25,083 nucleotides of DNA, taken from positions 1-25,083 of the forward strand of contig CALGUG010000048.1 in the NCBI GenBank assembly GCA_937902315.1. The letters are read 5' to 3'. Below the pieces are notes generated by a model that had not been told where the DNA came from, searched no databases, and worked only from the letters and a program-made list of their open reading frames with translations. The first letter of the stretch is position 1, and each line of letters opens with the position of its first letter. A program made the position numbers and the translations under genes. Below are positions 12,688 to 19,495 of the stretch, one piece after another. Source of the stretch: an uncultured Chloroflexales bacterium. GTDB lineage: Bacteria > Chloroflexota > Chloroflexia > Chloroflexales > Chloroflexaceae.

Positions 12688-14313
12688 ATGATGTCACAGC
12701 AGTCAATTCCGGGTGTCGTATTTCAACCACAAACGCGCGAAGGTCTTCAACGCGGAATCGCGCAACTGGTTGCGCTGGTGCGGCCAACACTTGGTCCGAT
12801 CCCTCGCCTTGTTGCCGTAGAAAATACCTTCCGCGATCGTACCCCCGAAGTGCTTGAGGATGCAGGAGTGATCGCGCGGCGTGTGATACAGCTTAAAGAT
12901 CGTCAAGCTGATGTCGGCGCCATGCTGCTGCGCGATGTGCTGTGGCGCGTGCAAAAGCAGGTTGGTGACGGCACTGCAACCGCTGCGATTCTCTTTGCTA
13001 GCCTCTACGAGCAGGGCGTGCGTTATATCGCCGCTGGCGGCAACGCCATGCAACTGCGTAAGGCCTTAGAACGCGGAATCGAAACGATTCTCAAAGCGCT
13101 CGACGCCCAAACGCAAGCGATCCAAGGCCAAAAAAACCTGACCCGCCTAGCCGAATCGCTCTGTTTCGACGCTGGACTGGCGCCGATGCTGGGCGAGATC
13201 TTCGATACCGTAGGCCACTACGGCTTCATCGAACTACGCAACAGCAATAGTCGACAGACGAGCCATCGTTATGTGGCTGGCTCCTACTGGCCCAGCAAAA
13301 CCCTCTCTCCCTATTTTTATACCAATCCAGGTGCTCTGCGCTACGATCTCTACGACGCTGCGATCTTGTTGAGCGATCTCGACTTTAACGATCCGCGCGA
13401 GATGACCAGCGTAGTGCAAAGCGTCTTGCAAAGCGAGCATAAAGCGCTGCTGATCGTTGCTAACTCGCTCTCCGAGAGCGTCTTAGGCCTTCTAGTCGCC
13501 GCCGGACGCGCGACGCCCTTGAAGGTTGTGGCTGTACAGGCCCCCGAAGCTGGTGTCGCCCGCATCGCCGCCCTACAAGATCTAGCGGCCCTGACCGGAG
13601 CACGCCCGCTTCTCAAAGATGCTGGTGATAGTTTGCGCGGCTGGAAGCTAAGCGATCTAGGAGGGGCCCGCCATATCTGGAGCGATAACCGACGACTGGG
13701 CATTGTGAGCGGTCAGGGTGATCCGCGCCGCTTGCGCCAACATATCCGCAGTCTGCAAGCTGCTTATGAGGCGGCCGAAAGCGATAAGAAAGAGCCGATC
13801 CGCAACCGTATCGGTCGCCTGCTGGGCTGCTCAGCCGCGATTTTGATCGGCGGCGATACCGAAAGCGAGATCAATCTGCTCGAAGAGCGCTTGAAAAAGA
13901 GCTGTGCTCTGATGCGTCTCGCGCTGCACGACGGGGTTTTGCCCGGCGGAGGCATAGCGCTGCTCAATTGCCAAGAGGCTCTGAATGACCTTTACACCAC
14001 AAGCGATCAAGACGAGCAACGTGCGGCCTACAGCATGCTGATGCGCGCTCTAGAAGAGCCATTCAACACGATTGTAAGCAATGCAGGCTACGAACCGGCT
14101 GCCATTCGCTCGGAACTGAACAATGCACCTGCTGGCTTTGGCTTCGACGCGCTAACCGGCCAAGTGGTCGATATGACGGCGGCGGGCATCTACGAGATCA
14201 CACAAGTGCTGAAACAGGCGGTGCGGATCGGTTTTTCCGGCGCAGCGACCGCTCTTACCATCGATACAGTCGTGCATAAACGCAAACCCGAAGTGGCTAT
14301 AGCTCGTTCCTAG
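12688..14313 (+). CDS. Divergent GroEL/Cpn60-like chaperonin paralogue
   Basis: A 541-aa protein alignable end to end with group I chaperonins. The start is ATG 12688, with AAAAAGG six bases upstream; the frame extends to a TTG at 12640 without a matching site. Equatorial motifs are LGPIPR (normally LGPKGR), EDAGV (Asp58, the GroEL Asp52 equivalent) and VGDGTATA (Asp94, Asp87 equivalent). The apical region aligns through LSPYFYTNP, ALLIVANS, LKVVAVQAPEAGVARIAALQDLAALTG. The segment before DGVLPGGGIAL reads ERLKKSCAL where GroEL has ARVEDALHA, so the ATP-hydrolysis Asp398 is Lys404 here. The C-terminus ends VVHKRKPEVAIARS with no Gly-Gly-Met tail. ATP binding may persist but hydrolysis is probably impaired. 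It is the first gene of an operon with a beta-propeller and a membrane protein. No groES is adjacent. Confidence 0.88.
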   Translation: MMSQQSIPGVVFQPQTREGLQRGIAQLVALVRPTLGPIPRLVAVENTFRDRTPEVLEDAGVIARRVIQLKDRQADVGAMLLRDVLWRVQKQVGDGTATAAILFASLYEQGVRYIAAGGNAMQLRKALERGIETILKALDAQTQAIQGQKNLTRLAESLCFDAGLAPMLGEIFDTVGHYGFIELRNSNSRQTSHRYVAGSYWPSKTLSPYFYTNPGALRYDLYDAAILLSDLDFNDPREMTSVVQSVLQSEHKALLIVANSLSESVLGLLVAAGRATPLKVVAVQAPEAGVARIAALQDLAALTGARPLLKDAGDSLRGWKLSDLGGARHIWSDNRRLGIVSGQGDPRRLRQHIRSLQAAYEAAESDKKEPIRNRIGRLLGCSAAILIGGDTESEINLLEERLKKSCALMRLALHDGVLPGGGIALLNCQEALNDLYTTSDQDEQRAAYSMLMRALEEPFNTIVSNAGYEPAAIRSELNNAPAGFGFDALTGQVVDMTAAGIYEITQVLKQAVRIGFSGAATALTIDTVVHKRKPEVAIARS

Positions 14314-14330
14314 CTCGGCTGGAGAAGGCT

Positions 14331-15278
14331 GTGACGATTGCACTAGATTTTGAGACTATGGCAGAAGAGATTCAGCAGATCGTTCTCACCCCGATGCAGG
14401 GCCAAACATGCTGGCTGGCGCTGCGTCCGAGCGGCTTATGTCGTTCAGACGATGCCGGAGCGAGTTGGCAAACGCTGCTCAGCAACGAACAGCTAGCAAG
14501 CAAGCTGGCGCGCCTGATAGTCGCGCCCGATTTTGCGCACGACCAGCGCTTGATAGTCGGCGGCCAACCCGGCATCTGGTGGTCGCAAGATGGCGGCCGA
14601 AGCTGGCAGCCCAGCGAGATAGAGCTGCCGCTCCCGTCGATTACAGACTTTGCGATCTCGCCCGATTTCAAGCGCGATCAAACCGCATTCGCGGCCAGCG
14701 CCGCCGACGGTGTGTTGGTCTCGTACACGGGCGGGCGACGCTGGGCCAGGTGGAATATCGGCCTGTTCGATCATCGGGTGCTGAGTTTGGCGATCTCACC
14801 CAACTTCGCGCACGACCGAACGCTCTACGCCGGAACGAGCAGCGGCCTCTTCCGTAGCAACAACAGTGGACGATCTTGGCAAGAGGTAACAACACCTTTG
14901 GGCGAGACAGCTATCACAGCCGTTCAGGTTGAAAAACATTACGAAGCCACTGCCCTCGTGATCGGAGGCACACGCGCAGGGCTATTTTTATCGCTCGATG
15001 AGGGCGATAGTTGGCACACCCTAGGCGATGATCAGCTTCCAGCTTCGATCAAAGCCATTCTCACAAGCAACGATGGCTACGGCCTCGAGCGCCTCTGGGT
15101 GCTTGCCCAAGAGCAACTCTGGCTTTCGGATGATGTAGGAGCCAGCTGGCGTAGAGCAGGCCTTTCGCAGTCGTCAGCGGCAATCGTTGCGTTAGCCGCC
15201 CTCGTCGACAACGGCCACTACAAGCTGCTTGTCGCGGATCGCGAGGGTGGAGTACAGCTAATGGAGCGTGACTCGTGA
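14331..15278 (+). CDS. Cytosolic Asp-box (BNR-like) beta-propeller protein
   Basis: A 315-aa protein starting at GTG with GGAG six bases upstream, 17 nt after the chaperonin-like gene. It carries six Asp-box motifs S-x-x-x-G-x-x-W: residues 39-46 (SDDAGASW), 85-92 (SQDGGRSW), 131-138 (SYTGGRRW), 176-183 (SNNSGRSW), 221-228 (SLDEGDSW) and 266-273 (SDDVGASW). Recurrent segments such as SPDFKRDQTAFA and SPNFAHDRTLYAG precede blades. Spacing of about 45 residues predicts a six- or seven-bladed propeller of the BNR/sialidase/YCF48-like fold. There is no signal peptide and no sialidase Arg triad that I can identify, so a scaffold or binding role is more likely than catalysis. Its operon position suggests it works with the chaperonin-like protein. 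Confidence 0.85.
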   Translation: MTIALDFETMAEEIQQIVLTPMQGQTCWLALRPSGLCRSDDAGASWQTLLSNEQLASKLARLIVAPDFAHDQRLIVGGQPGIWWSQDGGRSWQPSEIELPLPSITDFAISPDFKRDQTAFAASAADGVLVSYTGGRRWARWNIGLFDHRVLSLAISPNFAHDRTLYAGTSSGLFRSNNSGRSWQEVTTPLGETAITAVQVEKHYEATALVIGGTRAGLFLSLDEGDSWHTLGDDQLPASIKAILTSNDGYGLERLWVLAQEQLWLSDDVGASWRRAGLSQSSAAIVALAALVDNGHYKLLVADREGGVQLMERDS

Positions 15279-15742
15279 AGCAACCGCTTTGGCAGCTTGC
15301 TTTACAACCGATTCGTTACGCTGCGGCTTGGATGGGCGGCTGGTCGCGCCTGATCGCATTGATCTTTGTGATCGTCGCGGCGTTCATCGGTATTCGCTGG
15401 CAGCAAAGCTTTCAGCCACCGATTCCGCCTCAAGCAAGCCAAGTAAACTCGTCGATTACGGGCGATGTGCGTCAAACAACCTTTATTTACGCGGGAGGCA
15501 TCGAAGAACTACGTCTTTTCTATCACGATCGTATGCCAAAACTAGGTTGGCGTTACTGTGGCACCCAAGCCGATCCGGGCTGTTCGCAGTTGCCCAGTCT
15601 GGTCGATCGAGATCCAAACGATTTCGACGTCTATCGACGGGCCGACGATCGCGACAATCGCGGTAGAACCATTGAAATTTGGCCGCGTATTAACCAACAA
15701 GGCCAAGTTTTTGTCAGCATTTTCGAAACACGTCCAAGTTAG
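15275..15742 (+). CDS. Small single-pass membrane protein of the chaperonin-like operon
   Basis: A 155-aa protein whose GTG start overlaps the TGA of the propeller gene by four bases (GTGA), implying translational coupling. One transmembrane helix lies at about 23-41 (WSRLIALIFVIVAAFIGI), preceded by Arg at about 14, so the C-terminal domain of about 110 residues should face outward. That domain contains IEELRLFYHDRMPKLGWRYCGT, reminiscent of extracytoplasmic domains with an F-Y-x-x-x-M/L-P-x-x-G-W pattern. Two Cys (about 91 and 98) could form a disulfide. The rest is rich in Asp/Arg and ends with FVSIFETRPS. I do not recognise the family by name. The operon context suggests a membrane anchor or partner of the chaperonin-like and propeller proteins. 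Confidence 0.78.
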   Translation: MKQPLWQLALQPIRYAAAWMGGWSRLIALIFVIVAAFIGIRWQQSFQPPIPPQASQVNSSITGDVRQTTFIYAGGIEELRLFYHDRMPKLGWRYCGTQADPGCSQLPSLVDRDPNDFDVYRRADDRDNRGRTIEIWPRINQQGQVFVSIFETRPS

Positions 15743-15766
15743 GTTTCATAGCGTCACGTCCGATCT

Positions 15767-15782
15767 GGTTTGGAAACAAACC
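15767..15782 (+). terminator. Weak hairpin after the chaperonin-like operon
   Basis: GGTTTG-GAAA-CAAACC, a 6-bp stem with a GAAA tetraloop, 25 nt after the last stop codon. Only TATTCT follows, so termination is uncertain. Confidence 0.35.
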
Positions 15783-15947
15783 TATTCTGAGCACTCTTTC
15801 TCCATATGGTGGCTATATCTTCTGGTTTTTAAAGCACGAAGTTGCCGCAAGGCAGCACCTTGTGAGAGGAGGGAGGCACATAGTCCGTAGGTTCATTCTC
15901 AGGTTCACCCCTTATTACAGATGTCCAAGATCACACTGTTGAGATCA

Positions 15948-15965
15948 TTTACCAAGATTGGTAAA
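15948..15965. promoter_or_regulatory. 18-bp perfect dyad, candidate LacI-family operator of the ABC/GH51 locus
   Basis: TTTACCAAGATTGGTAAA is a perfect inverted repeat of 8-bp arms around GA. It ends six bases before the AGGAG ribosome-binding site of the binding-protein gene. Length, symmetry and position fit an operator for a dimeric LacI-type repressor, with the gene at 11158 as the obvious candidate. I could not assign a confident -10/-35 in 15743-15947; TTGAGA-N17-TAAACA overlaps the dyad but would start transcription at the ribosome-binding site. Confidence 0.6.
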
Positions 15966-15984
15966 CAGACAGAGGAGTACTGAA

Positions 15985-17427
15985 ATGAGTTCGGATCGCG
16001 AAGAAAAGATCGTAAGTCGTCGCCGATTTCTCTTATTGGCAGCCGCAGGCTTCGGAAGCGTTGCACTAGCTGCCTGTGGTGGTTCCAGCTCCAGCACCCC
16101 CAGCAGTTCTGAAGCGCCCGCTCCTGCCGATAGTGCAGCTGAAGCTCCCGCCGAAGAAGCTCCTGCCGCCGAAGCCCCTGCAGCAGAGCCCACACCTGCT
16201 GTTATGGGTAGCGGTAGCCAAAAGATCACATTCTGGCACGGTCTGGGCGGTGCAGACGGCGCAACCTTCCAACAGATGCTCACAACCTATGCAGGTGACA
16301 CCCCCGACGTTACGATTAGCTCGGAGGTATTCAGCGACTGGAACGTGTTCTATCAGAAGCTGCCGACCGCTACCGCAGCAGGCACGCCGCCTGATCTCGG
16401 CATTATGCACAGCTGGGGTATTCTGCAATTTGCAACCCAGGGCATTTTGCAAGACGTCGATACGCTCTTCTTTGACACCAAGCTGCTGCCCAAAGACGAC
16501 TTCAACCCGACTCTGATCGAGGCGATCAGCTACGAGGGCAAGACCCAAGCTATCCCCTTCGATAACCACGGCTGGATCAACTGGGTCAATACCAAAGTCA
16601 TTCAAGATGCTGGTCTTGACCCCGAGAAACTGCCAACCAATGGCACCGAGTTTATCGAATGGGCTAAGAAGATCGTGGTTGACGACAACGGCAAGCACCC
16701 CGATGAAGATGGCTTCAACCCCGATCGTGTCCAAGTTTGGGCGACCCATAGCGCTTGGTTGCGCTTCACGATTCCGTCAACCATCTGGCAGTTCGGCAGT
16801 GACATGTTCGAAGGCAAGACCTCGCTGCTCAACAGTGAAAAAACCATTGCCGCTGTGAAATACTGGGAAGATCTGATCTTTACCCATCATGTCGTCCCGC
16901 CAGCGGTTCCGGGCGTTCCTTCGCCAGGCGACCTCTTCAAGAGCAACGCGATCGCCTTGATGTGGGATGGTACTTGGAACTTGAACTTCTTCAAGGACAA
17001 CCCCGACGCCAATGCAGTGATGAAGCCGATGTTCATCAACTCGCTCGCGCCCGATGGCAAGCAGTCAGTGCGTTTCGACTCGCACATGTTGATCGTGCCA
17101 ACCGGTGTCGAGGGTGCTGATCTGGAAGCAGGCAGCAAATTGGTGAAATGGCTCTCTGACAACGGCGAGACCTGGGCGACCTCGGGCCAAGTTCCGGCTC
17201 GTCTGTCGGTTCAACAGTCACCAGCGGTTCAGGCCATTCCATCTGGCGCAGTAGCAGCCGAGCAATTCTTGAAGTTCGGACGCCCGGGCCAATCGCACGT
17301 TGCAATTAACGAGATCATTACGGCTTACGAGGCAGCGTTCAGTGCTTCGCTCTCAGGTACAACGCCAGCTGAACAGGCTCTTAACGAGGCTCACACCCAA
17401 GTTCAAGGTATCTTGGATCGTAGCTAG
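15985..17427 (+). CDS. ABC sugar transporter substrate-binding protein (CUT1), Tat-type lipoprotein
   Basis: A 480-aa extracytoplasmic receptor for a carbohydrate ABC importer. The ATG at 15985 has AGGAG nine bases upstream; an in-frame TTG at 15958 lies inside the dyad and is less likely. The N-terminus has the twin-arginine motif SRRRFLLLAA (11-20) followed by lipobox LAAC (Cys31), so it is probably exported folded by Tat and lipid-anchored. A Ser/Ala/Pro/Glu-rich linker (32-75) leads to the binding domain, which begins KITFWHGLGGADG and has LPTATAAGTPPDLGIMHSW, the usual SBP_bac_1 pattern, then IPFDNHGWINWVNTKV and ALMWDGTWNLNFF. Several Trp/Tyr residues could stack on sugar rings. It is first in the transport operon. 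The ligand is inferred to be an arabinose-containing oligosaccharide from the three GH51 genes downstream. Confidence 0.93.
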   Translation: MSSDREEKIVSRRRFLLLAAAGFGSVALAACGGSSSSTPSSSEAPAPADSAAEAPAEEAPAAEAPAAEPTPAVMGSGSQKITFWHGLGGADGATFQQMLTTYAGDTPDVTISSEVFSDWNVFYQKLPTATAAGTPPDLGIMHSWGILQFATQGILQDVDTLFFDTKLLPKDDFNPTLIEAISYEGKTQAIPFDNHGWINWVNTKVIQDAGLDPEKLPTNGTEFIEWAKKIVVDDNGKHPDEDGFNPDRVQVWATHSAWLRFTIPSTIWQFGSDMFEGKTSLLNSEKTIAAVKYWEDLIFTHHVVPPAVPGVPSPGDLFKSNAIALMWDGTWNLNFFKDNPDANAVMKPMFINSLAPDGKQSVRFDSHMLIVPTGVEGADLEAGSKLVKWLSDNGETWATSGQVPARLSVQQSPAVQAIPSGAVAAEQFLKFGRPGQSHVAINEIITAYEAAFSASLSGTTPAEQALNEAHTQVQGILDRS

Positions 17428-17429
17428 GG

Positions 17430-17477
17430 CTCCACAGTTGTCGTGGAGGTGCGAGGGTCTCACAGCTCTCGCACCTC
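17430..17477 (+). promoter_or_regulatory. Overlapping hairpins between binding-protein and permease genes
   Basis: A hairpin with perfect 10-bp arms GAGGTGCGAG / CTCGCACCTC (17446-17477) overlaps a smaller one, CTCCAC / GTGGAG (17430-17448), so they cannot form together. No T-run follows. Such structures after binding-protein genes usually protect upstream mRNA or partly attenuate the permease genes; that role is inferred here. Confidence 0.55.
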
Positions 17478-17499
17478 TCAACAGTGAAAGGAAGTGGAG

Positions 17500-18435
17500 A
17501 TGGCAACAACCACCTCAACCCAACGCGCACCAGTCAGCGAAGTTGAACGAGCACGAGCAAGACGTCGCCTCATTAAACAGTTACCAAACTATCTTTTTAT
17601 TTTGCCGCACTTGATCTTCTTTTGTGTCTTCCTGCTCTGGCCGATCTTTTTCGGTCTGCAAATGAGCTTTTATGACTGGAAGATCATGGCAAAAAACCAG
17701 ACCTGGATCGGCTTTGATAATTATCTCAATCTGTGGAAGGACGATCTGTGGTGGAAGACCTTGCGCAATACGATCTATTTCGCATGTCTTACCGTCACCT
17801 TGAATATCGTTGTCTCTTTGGCAGCAGCGGTCGCTGTCAAACAAAACATCATTGGCCGACACCTTTTTCGTACAGCCTTCTATGTGCCAGTCATTTTATC
17901 GGTGTCGGCTATGGGTCTGGTTATGCAGCGCGTCTTCGATCCGCAACGTGGCCTATTGAACTACTACATCACCGACTTACTGCATGGCCCACGTCTGGTT
18001 TGGCTGGGCGACTCGAACTTAGTGATCCCGTCCATCTCGGTTGCGACGGTCTGGTGGACCTTCGGTACACCTATGCTGATCTTTTTAGCAGGTCTGCAAG
18101 GCATTCCTGAATCGCTCTACGAAGCGGCCAAGGTTGATGGAGCCAACGGGCGCCAAACCTTCTGGCATATTACGCTGCCTTTGTTGAAACCGACCATGCT
18201 GTTTGTAGCCGTAACCCAGTTTATCGCTCAACTGCAGGTCTTCGGTCAGCCGATGTTGATGACCCAAGGCGGCCCCGGACACGAATCACGTATGGTGCTG
18301 ATCTATCTCTTCCAAACGGCTTGGTCGTTCTTCAAGATGGGATACGCTTCGGCAATGGCTGTTGTGCTCGCGATCATTATGATGATCGTAACCCTCATCC
18401 AGTTCCGCGTGATCCGCTACCAAGATGACTACTAG
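17500..18435 (+). CDS. Sugar ABC transporter permease (MalF/UgpA type)
   Basis: A 311-aa integral membrane subunit of a CUT1 importer. I chose the ATG at 17500, with AGGA about seven bases upstream, over the GTG six bases earlier. The Arg-rich cytosolic N-terminus (ARARRRLIKQLPNYLFILPHLIFF) leads into the first of about six transmembrane helices. The EAA loop that docks to the ATPase is YEAAKVDGANGRQTFWHITLPLL (about residues 206-228). The segment LLNYYITDLLHGPRLVWLGDSN is the usual periplasmic loop of the family. It forms a heterodimer with the next gene product. The gap from the binding-protein gene holds the paired hairpins. Confidence 0.95.
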   Translation: MATTTSTQRAPVSEVERARARRRLIKQLPNYLFILPHLIFFCVFLLWPIFFGLQMSFYDWKIMAKNQTWIGFDNYLNLWKDDLWWKTLRNTIYFACLTVTLNIVVSLAAAVAVKQNIIGRHLFRTAFYVPVILSVSAMGLVMQRVFDPQRGLLNYYITDLLHGPRLVWLGDSNLVIPSISVATVWWTFGTPMLIFLAGLQGIPESLYEAAKVDGANGRQTFWHITLPLLKPTMLFVAVTQFIAQLQVFGQPMLMTQGGPGHESRMVLIYLFQTAWSFFKMGYASAMAVVLAIIMMIVTLIQFRVIRYQDDY

Positions 18436-18444
18436 GAGGGCGTC

Positions 18445-19311
18445 ATGACTGCTTCTGCAATGCAATCATTCCAGCAGCTACGCAAAATGTCGTTTGGCAT
18501 GTACATCGTCATGCTCTTTCTGATCTTCGGCTTGGTTGTGACGCTCGCGCCGATCGCCTACATGTTCTCGCAAGCCTTCACGCCCGAATCGCAGACCATG
18601 CAGTGGCCGATCAAATGGATTCCGGAACAGCCGACCATAGCCAACTTCCAACGCATTCTGTCCGATCCGACTCTGCCGATCTTCCGCTGGTTGATCAACA
18701 GTTTGGCGGTTGCAACCGCAGTCACCGCACTGGTGCTGTTCATCTGTTCGCTCACCGGCTACGCCTATGCTCGGCTGGAATTCCCCGGCCGCGACCTGAT
18801 CTTCTTCATGCTCCTGATCAGCTTGATGGTACCCGGAGCAGTCACCTTTATTCCGAACTTTATTCTGATGCGTAACTTGAAGTGGCTCGACAGCTATAAC
18901 GGCTTGATCTGGCTGCACGGTGCGAATGTGTTCGGCGTCTTCTTGTTACGTCAACACTTCCAAACCATTCCGCGCGAGCTCGAAGAAGCTGCGATTATGG
19001 ATGGAGCGAACCGCTTCCGCATCTATTGGCAGATCTGTCTGCCGCTGGTCTCGTCAGCCATGGTCGCCCTAGGTATCTTCACCTTCTTGGGTAACTGGAA
19101 CGACCTTTTTTGGCCTTTGATCATTTTGAGCGATCGTGCTAACCTAACCCTGCCGGTTGGTCTGCAAGTCTTGGGTGGTGGTAACTACGTGCAACGTGGT
19201 GTCACAATGGCAGCTGCTGCATTGGCAACCACGCCTCCCCTGATTCTTTACGCGATCTTCCAACGACGCATTATCGCAGGTGTGTCGCTCACAGGTATGG
19301 GTGGCCGCTAA
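18445..19311 (+). CDS. Sugar ABC transporter permease (MalG/UgpE type)
   Basis: A 288-aa second permease subunit, starting nine bases after the previous stop with GGAGG immediately upstream. The first membrane helix is MYIVMLFLIFGLVVTLAPIAYMFSQAF, followed by the family periplasmic loop (PEQPTIANFQRIL). The EAA loop is LEEAAIMDGANRFRIYWQICLPLV, and GNWNDLFWPLIIL is the usual segment after it. No gene for the nucleotide-binding subunit follows. CUT1 systems commonly share an MsmK/UgpC-type ATPase encoded elsewhere, so that is expected here. Confidence 0.95.
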   Translation: MTASAMQSFQQLRKMSFGMYIVMLFLIFGLVVTLAPIAYMFSQAFTPESQTMQWPIKWIPEQPTIANFQRILSDPTLPIFRWLINSLAVATAVTALVLFICSLTGYAYARLEFPGRDLIFFMLLISLMVPGAVTFIPNFILMRNLKWLDSYNGLIWLHGANVFGVFLLRQHFQTIPRELEEAAIMDGANRFRIYWQICLPLVSSAMVALGIFTFLGNWNDLFWPLIILSDRANLTLPVGLQVLGGGNYVQRGVTMAAAALATTPPLILYAIFQRRIIAGVSLTGMGGR

Positions 19312-19315
19312 ACGA

Positions 19316-19365
19316 GCCGAGTTGTACGAGTTGAGCGCCATTTAAGCTGCTCCTCGTACAACGGC
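19316..19365 (+). promoter_or_regulatory. Hairpin after the permease genes
   Basis: Perfect 10-bp arms GTTGTACGAG / CTCGTACAAC (19321-19330 and 19353-19362), extended by GCC/GGC across a 2-base bulge, just after the permease stop. There is no T-run, so it is probably an intercistronic stabiliser or partial terminator before the GH51 genes. Confidence 0.5.
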
Positions 19366-19394
19366 TTCGATCTCAAACCAGATTCTCTCGTAAG

Positions 19395-19425
19395 AGGAGC
19401 GTCATAGCGCAAGGGAGGCGCTCCT
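19395..19425 (+). promoter_or_regulatory. Second hairpin upstream of the first GH51 gene
   Basis: Arms AGGAGCG / CGCTCCT are separated by 17 nt and followed by TAGGGTTTCGTTTG. With the hairpin at 19316 this makes two structures in a 184-bp gap. I could not find a convincing promoter there, so GH51 transcription may be partial read-through from the transporter genes. Confidence 0.4.
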
Positions 19426-19495
19426 TAGGGTTTCGTTTGCCCAAGTTCTACTCCCTTACCAATCGTACTCACTTATCTGATCAGAGGAAGAATCC

